Source of the DNA: Vanrija pseudolonga
Lineage: Eukaryota > Basidiomycota > Tremellomycetes > Trichosporonales > Trichosporonaceae
Length of the DNA: 64,000 nucleotides
Reading direction: 5' to 3'
Assembly (NCBI RefSeq): GCF_020906515.1
Contig: NC_085855.1
Coordinates: 1,364,001-1,428,000 of the forward strand
How positions within the stretch are numbered: position 1 is the stretch's first letter; every line of letters starts with the position of its first letter. The position numbers and the translations under genes are program-made. This document shows positions 56,615 to 64,000 of the stretch, piece by piece. The notes beneath the pieces are model-generated. The model did no database searches, had not been told where the DNA came from, and worked only from the letters and a program-made list of their open reading frames with translations.

Positions 56615-57082
56615 CTACAGCGCCGCGGCGACAGCGGCAACGATAGCCGCGGCCAGCGCCGGCGCGCCCAGCGCGCGTGCTGCGTCCGTCGCGTGCGGGA
56701 TGCCCGACGGCGCGGGCGTGTACTGCGTGTTCGTGAACGTGATGGGGTAGGTGTACGGCTGGGTCTCGCTGATGGTCGACTGGGGCCCGTCCGTGTGGTT
56801 GCCGTTGTTGCCGTTGGCCGGGGTCGAGTTGTTGCCCGAGGCCTGGGGCGCGTTGCTCCCTGTTGCTGACGCGCTCTGCGAGTTGGAGTTGGAGTTGCCG
56901 CCAGCAGAGCTCTGCTGGTTGTTGTTATTGTTGTTGTTGTTGGTCGGCGTCGGCGATGGCTGGTTGTTATTGTTGTTGTTGTTGCCGCCGGCAGACGAGC
57001 TCGGCTGGTTGTTGTTGTTGCCCTGCGCGAGGACAGACACGGCGCCGAGGGCGAGCGCGAGGGTGACGAAGGAGGTACGCAT
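56615..57082 (-). CDS. Asn-rich GPI-anchored secreted protein
   Basis: 155 residues, single exon. The signal peptide is MRTSFVTLALALGAVSVLAQ. Asn runs follow (GNNNN, GGNNNNNNNQPSP, TNNNNNNNNQQSS) with Ser/Gly/Gln, encoded by AAC/AAT repeats. A TYPITFTNTQYTPAPSGIPH segment and a GPI-type hydrophobic Ala tail (APALAAAIVAAVAAAL) close the protein. The Asn runs suggest slippage-prone length variation. Transcription reads through a G/C homopolymer leader. Confidence 0.75.
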   Translation of the reverse strand: MRTSFVTLALALGAVSVLAQGNNNNQPSSSAGGNNNNNNNQPSPTPTNNNNNNNNQQSSAGGNSNSNSQSASATGSNAPQASGNNSTPANGNNGNHTDGPQSTISETQPYTYPITFTNTQYTPAPSGIPHATDAARALGAPALAAAIVAAVAAAL

Positions 57083-57997
57083 GGCGAGGGGATGGGGGGG
57101 GGGGGGGGGAGGGGGGGGCGTTGGAGGACGGAGGAGAGGGCCGAGGCCGAGGACGCCCGGTGGGTGAAGGAGCGGGGCTCGGCTTGAGGATCTAGATGCA
57201 CGCCAGCGGCAGGAGAGGGAACCGAACAGCAGCGGCAGCGAGCTGTCGAACGAGTGTGTCGTCGAGTTGTCGTGGAAGAGAGCGATTGAGTGATGTGAGA
57301 ATTGCACCAGGCCAGGGCGAGCCAGAAAAAGGTGACGACGGCGAAGGCGGAGGCGGCGGGCGACAAACATTCCATTCCACCCAGACGGCGACGGCGACGG
57401 CGCAACGAGACCGCAGCGGCGGCGTGCCATCGCTCTACACTGCTGCTGCTGGCAATGCCGCCCGTCACTCTGCATGCTCTGCACGTCGACGCGCTGCACA
57501 CCGTGCCAGATCCCCGCCCGTCGTCGTCGTCGTCGTCACCAGAGTAGCATCAGGGTACGCAGCCAAACGCAGGCTACCAGCGATCCAGGGCGCGGCCCTG
57601 GCAGCTGGCTGCCATGTTGGGCCGTAGCCAGTGCTCAGCTCAACGCCGACAGTCACTCGTGCTCGCTCTCAGCCCAGCCGTGCTCCGAGCTGCGCCGTGC
57701 CCCGCACAGCGCTTGTCCGATAGATGCACGGCGACGACTTGGATGCAGGCCGAGGCCGAGGGCCGAAGACCTGAGACGCCTCCCATCACGCGCGCGATCG
57801 GCGTGCGCAGCGCTGCCTGCCCCCTTGGCCGCACCCCCGCCCCCGCCCCCACCCGCGAGAATCAACAACGCTGCATCGCTGCAGCACTAAGCTAGCATGT
57901 ATAGAAACCTGGTCCTCTGTCCTCCGTCGCGCCCGCCTGCGCCGGGCAAATCGAATCGTGCCGCGCTGCGCCGCGCTCACCTCGCCCCGTGCCCCGC
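57083..57997. other. spacer with poly-G tracts in the leader of the Asn-rich gene
   Basis: G16 at 57094-57109 and G8 at 57111-57118 (C runs in the transcript) lie 12-36 nt before the ATG at 57082. The rest is intergenic, with GTCGTCGTCGTCGTC near 57520-57540. No gene seen. Confidence 0.6.
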
Positions 57998-58492
57998 TTA
58001 GAACGTCACGCCGGCAAGGATGGCCGCGACGACGACCGCGCCGGGGACGACGATGCGCTCCCCGCCGCTCGGCTTGGTGCCGCTGCTCGGCGCCGGCGCG
58101 CTGGCGGTCGGGCCGCCCGTGTTGGTGTCGTGGCCGATGGCGGACGCGTTCACGGAGGCCGTGACGGCCGTCGCCGTGTCGGTGCCGTTGATCACGCCGG
58201 TGAAGCTCGCCGCGGAGGGCAGCGGCGCGGCAGTGACGTTGCCGCCGCCGCCGCCGCCGCCTGCGACGCCCGTCTCCTCGGGCGCGAGGGTGATGTTGCC
58301 CGCTGCGGCGGTGGCGTTGGCGACGGCCGCGTCGGTCGAGGGCGCGACGCTCGCGCTGCCCTCGTCAAAGCCGCCGTCGGACGGCGCGGCGGACGCGTCG
58401 GCGCCTTCGGGCGTAGCGGAGGACGCGTCCTGTGCCCACGCTGCCGAGGTGGCGAGGAGTAGCGTGGCGGCGGTGTAGAGTGTTGTGCGCAT
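57998..58492 (-). CDS. Ala/Ser/Gly-rich GPI-anchored secreted protein
   Basis: 164 residues, single exon. The signal peptide is MRTTLYTAATLLLATSAAWAQ, cleaved after AWA by pattern. The body is Ala/Ser/Asp-rich with N-glycosylation sites (NATA, NITL, NVTA, NGTD, NASA) and a Gly7 run. The C-terminal end (ERIVVPGAVVVAAILAGVTF) is GPI-type. Its start MRT.LY.. and design resemble the neighbour at 56615, so the two may be distant paralogues. Confidence 0.78.
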   Translation of the reverse strand: MRTTLYTAATLLLATSAAWAQDASSATPEGADASAAPSDGGFDEGSASVAPSTDAAVANATAAAGNITLAPEETGVAGGGGGGGNVTAAPLPSAASFTGVINGTDTATAVTASVNASAIGHDTNTGGPTASAPAPSSGTKPSGGERIVVPGAVVVAAILAGVTF

Positions 58493-58832
58493 GATGTTTG
58501 TGTGGATGGTGAGTGAGGGTGGTGAGTGTGATCTGCTGTTTGTGTGAGCAGTAGCGGGTGGTTGTGCGTGTTGGTCGCGGCGGGAGTGTCGCTTGGCTGG
58601 ACTGGTGTGACGCCAGGAGCGGGGTAGGCGATCGCTGGCTGGCGGCGGCTCGCAGCACCCGCGCTGCCAAGCACTCGTCGACCTTGTTTGGGAAAGTAAT
58701 TGGCACTATAACGTCATGCGCTCAAAGTAACGCGGCGCACTACGCATGGACAAAGACATGCATGGTGGAGACAGAAGATATAGCTGATGGCAAGAGCATG
58801 CATGTCGTCTCCGATGCACACCCCTAGCGGCT
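58493..58832. other. spacer, no gene seen
   Basis: 340 bp. Promoter of the 57998 gene and 3' region of the flavoprotein gene. Confidence 0.5.
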
Positions 58833-59631
58833 CTACGGCACGAGATCAGTCTGCACCCACCCCTCGCTCCCCAGCACCCACTCGCGCCGACGATGCGGCG
58901 AGGTGCGGAGCTCGAGGATCTCGACGCGGCGCGGCACGATGGCGAGGACGGCAAAGTGGGCGCGCGCGAGCTCGAGCGCGGCGTGCTGTTCTGGCGTGGT
59001 CTGGAGCGAGGGAGCGTCAGCGACCGAGCGGCGAGCCCCGTGTCAAGTCTTCTCCACCGCAGCGCGACTCACAGCCTCCGGGGGCACTGCCGCAGGCCAG
59101 GTATCCGGCGGCGGCGCGTCCGCGAGCAGGCTGCCGGGCGGGGCGGGCCGGGCAAACGTTGCGCGGAGGTAGTCGCCTATGCCGGACTGGAACAAGCGCG
59201 CGCGCTCGTCGGCCCACCACGCCGCTGCTGCCTCCGGGCTGTCGGCGTCGACGGGCGCGCCGGTGCTCGGCATGCCGTCCGGCCCGACGGCGAACGCGTC
59301 CCCGCGGATACGGAACTGCACCAGGCTAGTCTGGAAGAGCCACGCGGCTTCCACGGCGGGCTGCTGCGCGATCTGCGCGAGCTTGGGCATGCGCGTGTCT
59401 GTCGTGCTGAGGAGGAGGCCCGAGGGAGAGACTGGTGTGAGCTGGGCTCGACGGGGGGCGCTTACCTCCGCGATGGACGACATGGCGGACTCTTGGCTGG
59501 CCGTGCTCTGTCGTCGCGAGCGTGTAGACTGCTGTTAGTGGCGGTTCGGAGCGGGGCGTACTGTTCTGCCGCGGGAACTCTTTCAGCTGGGCCTCGAGGA
59601 GGGCGAGCCATTCGGGCTTGGGCTTGGGCAT
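58833..59631 (-). CDS. pyridoxamine-phosphate-oxidase-like FMN-binding protein (Alr4036/PPOX type)
   Basis: Exons are 59631-59466, 59431-59073 and 59000-58833, with introns of 34 and 72 nt, giving 230 residues. Starts MPKPKPEWLALLEAQL, then VYTLATTEHGQPRVRHVVHRG, the first FMN-barrel strands. LLLSTTDTRMPKLAQIAQQPAVEAAWLF includes the S/T-D-x-R-S/M-x-K flavin-contact region. SLVQFRIRGDAFAV and the dimer-side ARLFQSGIGDYLRATFARP follow. The end is RRVEILELRTSPHRRREWVL, typical of the C-terminal 'PPOX' tail with its R-R-x-W. Such proteins probably bind FMN; the substrate is unknown. Confidence 0.87.
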
Positions 59632-60634
59632 GGTGGGTGTGGGGGGGAGGGGGGAGGTTAGGGGGTGAGGTCGAGTATGCAGTAGGGGTGACGGGTGTTC
59701 AGTGGCGATGCTGTTTCTCTTGCTGTTGCTGTCGTCGTCGTTGTCGGCTTGGTTGTTTATGTAGACGGTGGAGAGTGCAGAAGGCAGATGAGACGCCGGC
59801 GCAGGCTGGACATGGCGACATTGACCCACCTCCACCAGCGGCTCTCCCTCCACCAGGCGACCGACGAAGCAAGCGCCCACCACACCACACCGTGGCACCG
59901 GACTCGGCGTCGCCGCACTGCTGAATCATACATGCCCGTTGTCGGCTACTTATTGGTGGGGTATCGCGGGCCCCGTGCGGGGCGGGTGTGCTTGCGTTCA
60001 TGTGCAGAGACGGGGCAAGCGACATGTCCTGCGCGAGTCTTGTAGGTCGGCTGCCTGCCCTCCCTAGGATGTCTCCGGCCTCCTCTCGAGATACGGCAGT
60101 GTCGTGTCCTGGCTTGGTCTCGAGTATGTTGTTGCCTCTTACTGTCGCGATCAACCTTGCTGCCGTGGGCGTCACGGGTGAGCGTAGACCCCCGTGCGTG
60201 GCTTAAGATGCCAATGCCTAGTCAGCCGGTGATGGTGCAGCCCCGCAGCGCGCTCGTCGAGGCCACCCCCGGGGCGTCTCCCTGCCGTCCTGCTCTCTTC
60301 TCTGTGAATGCTCGAGGGGTCTCAATAAAACCACAATGAGAGGTATGACATGTAACCCTGGGTCCAGTAAGACGATGATACATGTCCCGGATATGGCCTT
60401 GGTCCCCACAGCTTACACAACCTTCCCCCTCAAACAACCACGCAAGGTATGCATCCCAAAGCTCAGAATTCGGCGTACTGGGCACGTATTCACCCACAGA
60501 TAGTGTACCAAGCACCACAGAGCAACGAGTCGCAAGCAACAGCCCCCCCCAACCACGACCCAGCGCCACCCCCCTCCCCCTCCCCGCCGGCACCATTCTT
60601 ACCCGACCGAAAAATCCCGAAAACATCACCAGAA
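59632..60634. other. intergenic spacer, no gene seen
   Basis: 1 kb with the flavoprotein promoter and the 5' flank of the tRNA pair. Short ORFs only. A C-rich AC repeat block lies at 60541-60600. Confidence 0.5.
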
Positions 60635-60725
60635 GTGGCTTTAGCACAGTGGTAGATTGCGGCGGATTGCAACTTTAACGAGTCCAAACATCCGTAGGTC
60701 CCCGGTTCGATCCCGGGAAGTCACT
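60635..60725 (+). tRNA. tRNA-Cys (GCA) with a 17-nt intron
   Basis: Acceptor stem GTGGCTT/AAGTCAC (one G-U). D stem GCA/TGC. Anticodon stem GCGGA/TCCGT with loop TTGCAA...A and anticodon GCA at 60669-60671. T arm CCCGG-TTCGATC-CCGGG. Discriminator T60725, the U73 typical of tRNA-Cys. The intron at 60673-60689 sits after position 37, the canonical place. Mature length is 74 nt before CCA. Confidence 0.95.
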
Positions 60726-60736
60726 GTTACTTCTTC

Positions 60737-60824
60737 GCTCGTATAGTGTAGGTGGTTATCACTGGTCGTTGTGGCGCAAGCTGGAACATCCGACCCGACC
60801 GCTGTTCGACTCAGCGTGCGAGCA
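60737..60824 (+). tRNA. tRNA-His (GTG) with a 15-nt intron
   Basis: Acceptor stem GCTCGTA/TGCGAGC (one U-G). D stem GTG/CAC. Anticodon stem GGTCG/CGACC with anticodon GTG at 60771-60773. T arm CGCTG-TTCGACT-CAGCG. Discriminator A. Intron about 60775-60789 after position 37. The base before the acceptor is C, so the G-1 of tRNA-His must be added by a Thg1-type enzyme. Starts only 11 nt after tRNA-Cys. Confidence 0.93.
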
Positions 60825-60831
60825 CGTAACG

Positions 60832-60836
60832 TTTTT
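60832..60836 (+). terminator. RNA polymerase III terminator (T5)
   Basis: TTTTT lies 7 nt after tRNA-His. No run of four or more T occurs between the two tRNAs, so one transcript for both is likely. Confidence 0.75.
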
Positions 60837-61130
60837 GCATGTGCACACGAGCGCGAAGCGCGAGTGTGCGGGCGCAGGCCGCAGCGGGCGCTGTGTGGAA
60901 TGCATGCATTGATCGGCGGATCGTCGCGGCCGTTGGGTCGCAAGGGGTGTTCGCGCGGGCCTGCATCACCCCGTAGTGCCAACACCCCATGGACGTCCAT
61001 GCATGGACTCAACACCCCATGGCCTCAATCTCCCCCCAGCTCCAGCTATGCACCGTGCTATCAAGGCCTCAGTCCAACCCAACACCCACACACCCGCAGC
61101 CATCGCATATGCTACAAGTCTATCTACTTC
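60837..61130. other. spacer between the tRNA pair and the peroxin gene
   Basis: About 300 bp. Contains CCATGGACGTCCATGCATGG-like palindromic repeats (about 60988-61022, AACACCCCATGG twice). No gene seen. Confidence 0.5.
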
Positions 61131-63019
61131 CTACGCCCCGACATTCCCCATGGCCTTTTTCAGGCGCTGCCTGAGCGCGTCGTCGCGGCTGAGCGCCGAC
61201 GACGCGCCCGACGAAGCGCCGTCGGCAAGCTCGGCACTAGCGTCGGCAGTCACGGGCGCGACGGGCGCAGGCGCAGGCGCAGACTTGAGGCTCGGCCCCC
61301 GGCCGACGGGGGTAGCCGCGCCGCTGCCGGGCGGGGAGATGTTCGTGTCTGGCGCCGGCAGCGGGTCCGTGTGCCGCCGTGCCGGGGCGAGCTCGGGTAT
61401 CCGCGTGACTGTCTCGGTGCAGACTGCGCGGCGCTGCCAGCGGCGGCGGCGGGTGAACTGGGGCTGGTTAGCGATGTACGAAGGGGGGGGAGGTTGCCAC
61501 TTACCTTGCCCAAGCCACCCCGTGGCCCCATGTTCTCCCACTTGTTGTCGCCGTACACCCACCCGTCGGCGTCAGTCACCTCGTTCGTCTCGGGGATCGC
61601 GCCGGCGCCGGTGCCGTCGGCCGTGTCGGCGACGCTGGCCTCGGAGGCTGCTTCTGAACCGGCGCGCAGGCGGCGGATGTCGGTCGTCTTTGTCGGCGAG
61701 GCGGATGGCGAACCGGGAGGAAGGCCCGACACGCTCTTGAGTCTGCCGAGGCCCTTGGCGAAGGCCGATTCCGCCGCGGACGGGGTACGGCTATCGTCTG
61801 GGGACGTGGAGAAGAGCCCCGACGACGGGCGCGAGGACGTCGTCGGCGACTTGGCCTCGTCCTCGGGGATCGCGGGGACGACTGGTGCAGGCGCGGCAGG
61901 CGCAGCGGCCGCATCGCCGCCCTTGCGGACGACGGCCCAGTCGTCGTCGATCCAGCGCCACGTCGCCGTGCGGCGCACCTGTGCGCGGGGCTCGGACTTT
62001 GTCGGCGCCGGGAGGTCGATCGAGCTCGGTGGCGGGAGGGCGAACGAGCCAGGAGGGGAGACGGGCAGGAGATGCGAGTCGCACCAGCTTGGCCGCTCCT
62101 GCGGGAGTAGCGCCGACGTCCAGTCGAGCCCCATCCACCAGCGCTGGTTCTCGAACACTTCAAACTTGAAGTAGATCGGGCTGCCGTCTGCGACAAAGTC
62201 GTCGTCGTCGTCATCGTTGCCGTTGGCGTCGGTCTCTGTAGTGAACGCGAGGGTGAGGCTTGGTGTGCGGCTTGCGGCCCACTTGGCGCGCAGCCAGCCG
62301 AGTGGCGAAGACGCCTTGTAGTCTGCGCCGGGTGGCGATCCAAAAATGAACAAAAAGGTGAGCGCGACGGCGCGGCGCACTGCCAGGCTCTTGGCGAGCA
62401 GGTGGACCGTGTGTGAGAGCAGCGGGCTCGGCGCGAGGATGAGCACTGAGCCGACTAGGCCGAGAAGCACGCGGGTGCCGAGGGCATGGCCTAGCGCGAC
62501 CCACACGCCCCAGAGGACCAGCAGGCCGCGGATGAGGCGGCGCGCGCCGAGCTGCCGGAAGCGCGCATACACTGCCGACAGCGGCGGGATGGGGTTGGGC
62601 GGGAGGAGCGCGTGGATGCGGTACATGTCCGACACGGACAGCAGCAGCGTCTCGCTCGTCGCCGGCGAGTTGGGCGACGGATGCAGCGGCGGGGTCGTGC
62701 TCTTGCCCAGCCGCAGCCGGCCGAGGGGGATGAGCGGCGCGAACACGAGCGGCGGGAGGAGGAGCGCAAACGCATAGCTGAAGCCGAGGCACGTCGCCCA
62801 CCATCCCAGGAGGACGAGGTACGATTCGAGCCTCCGCTCGGGCTTCCACGCGAGGATCTCGAGCGCGGCGCGCAGGGCCGACGTCGGGCCTGCGAACAGG
62901 ATCAGCAGGCGCAGAAGCGGGGCGGGCAGCGCAGCGACCAGGTCGGCGGGCTGCACGACCACGCCGCCGGGCTGCGTTGCTGGCGGCGGCGAGGTCGAGG
63001 GGCCTGCTGCCGAGCTCAT
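61131..63019 (-). CDS. Pex30/Pex24-type peroxin with dysferlin domain
   Basis: ER/peroxisome membrane-shaping protein that controls peroxisome number and pre-peroxisome sites (family knowledge). Exons are 63019-61505 and 61457-61131 with a 47-nt intron, giving 613 residues. The N-terminal half has hydrophobic reticulon-like stretches (LVAALPAPLLRLLILFAG, ESYLVLLGWWATCLGFSYAF, LIRGLLVLWGVWVALGHAL). DysF-N follows at about 300-350 (FKFEVFENQRWWMGLDWTS, LLPQERPSWCD). After a Ser/Pro/Ala linker DysF-C includes TWRWIDDDWAVV, then DADGWVYGDNKWENMGP. It finishes across the splice in FTRRRRWQRRAV, the typical R-R-R-x-W end. The C-terminus is disordered and ends LRQRLKKAMGNVGA. Confidence 0.9.
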
Positions 63020-64000
63020 GTGGGTCGTGGCGTGGCGTGGGTGGATGGGTTGATGCAACAGAGTTGTTGTTCGGGTAGTGAAGCGAGGGTAGTGATGGTT
63101 GCGTCGTCGTCGCTGGCAAAGTCATGGTGTCGTCGGTCGACGCGGCGGCGTCCGGTTGACTTTTGGTCAGCTTGCCGGACACGTGAGGGGGCTAGCTAGC
63201 TAGTGGCGCGTGGCCGAGCACCGGTCGCCGGTGGGCTGGTGCTACATGCAACTGAAATGCGCGGGCATGCATGCATGCAGGCTGAGCGGGGCCAGCAGTC
63301 GTGTGAGCTGGCGCTACAACCATGCATAGAGCCCCGTCGTCGCGTCGTCACCTGTGCAGTGTGATGGCGTGAGGCTGAGAATTCGCACCTCCGCCAGCAG
63401 TCTGTGCACGTCACCACCACCCGGGCCGACAAACAGGCAGTGGAACGACCAGGCAGGCAGTTTAATACGGCGCAAGGAGATCCACGCTCCTCTCCGCGCA
63501 CTCACTCATAGCGAGGCCGAGACATGAATGGCACACATGGCCGCCGATGTGGTGCCCGCGAGCCCGTACGCAGCCCGCAGTGACGGCCCGCCCTACCCCC
63601 GACCGACCAAGCCAGAAAGCCGGACTTGGCAACCCTTGGCCGCCGCTGCTACCATGGCTGTGGTGCATTGTGCAGACGCGCTCCCCTCTCCCCGTCAGGC
63701 ACTCAGATTTTTGGTGGTACGTGGTGCTTGCTTCCTTTGCTGCACAATGCGATCGTGGCAGCGGCGTGCTCTCTTCGTTGTGTTCAGACTCCCCGTCACC
63801 GACGTATGCGGGCTTTACTGCTCGCTTTGCTCTGCTCGCCGCACGCTGCGCACCACCACCTCATGCAAACGTGCTCACTCGCTCTCTCTCCCCGTGTTGC
63901 TTTGCTGTTTGAAGCACTTCCCGTTGTGCCATCATCTCGTCGGTTGGGCCCACCCGCCGCGCTTCCACCCCATTTTAAACCCCCCAATTTGCTTCCGTCC
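63020..64000. other. right-edge intergenic region, no gene seen
   Basis: 1 kb. Promoter of the peroxin gene, then short ORFs on both strands. GCATGCATGCATGC-type alternation lies at about 63263-63278. Nothing protein-like to the window end. Confidence 0.5.

Noticed and set aside
59532-59561. Possible 30-nt intron in the flavoprotein gene (GTACGC...CTAACAG)
   Set aside because: It keeps frame either way, but the branch-like CTAAC touches the acceptor AG, which is too close, so the segment was left as coding.

Overview
The window looks like a gene-dense nuclear contig of a basidiomycete yeast. It is GC-rich, with strong G/C bias at third codon positions. Most genes carry several very short introns (about 34-115 nt) with GTGAGT, GTAAGT or GTACGT donors, CTGAC/CTAAC-like branch sites and CAG acceptors. 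Protein content (RINT1/Tip20, Pex30-type peroxin, LDB19-type arrestin, SIT siderophore carrier, PHO89, GPI-anchored wall proteins) is fungal, and gene structure fits Tremellomycetes, perhaps Trichosporonales (inference from style and family content, not from a search). No rRNA, CRISPR array, mitochondrial DNA or recognisable transposon was seen.

Layout. 0-7 kb: end of an MFS drug-type transporter, a long spacer with a (CAGG)n microsatellite of about 52 units, then a regulatory-looking coiled-coil protein with two unusually long 5' introns. 7.6-19 kb: ZIP zinc transporter; a Cys-pair repeat protein and a Pro-rich protein separated by one in-frame stop; RINT1/Tip20; a small membrane protein; a large PH-domain protein. 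19-24.8 kb: gene-poor, with one doubtful ORF. 24.8-35 kb: sugar transporter, NAD(P)H-hydrate epimerase, siderophore transporter with iron-type GATA motifs upstream, LDB19-type arrestin, GNAT acetyltransferase. 35-37.3 kb: no gene. 37.3-45.7 kb: a Cys-rich secreted protein ending in three identical Kex2-type peptide repeats, a GPI protein, PHO89, and a one-module GPI relative of the Cys-rich protein. 45.9-51 kb: a 1,544-residue two-TM protein with a degenerate repeat tail. 52.7-59.6 kb: CutA1, two small two-TM proteins, three Ser/Asn/Ala-rich GPI proteins, and a PPOX-type flavoprotein. 60.6-60.8 kb: tRNA-Cys and tRNA-His, both with introns, 11 nt apart. 61-63 kb: Pex30-type peroxin. The last 1 kb is intergenic.

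Functional themes are solute uptake (zinc, sugar, iron-siderophore, phosphate, with an arrestin that could act on such carriers) and secreted or wall-bound proteins. The most unusual objects are the Cys-rich/Kex2 peptide precursor at 37.4-39.0 kb and the tandem Cys-His tRNA unit. All gene models come from reading ORFs and splice sites by eye. Intron phases were checked to close in frame, but nothing was tested against transcripts or databases.
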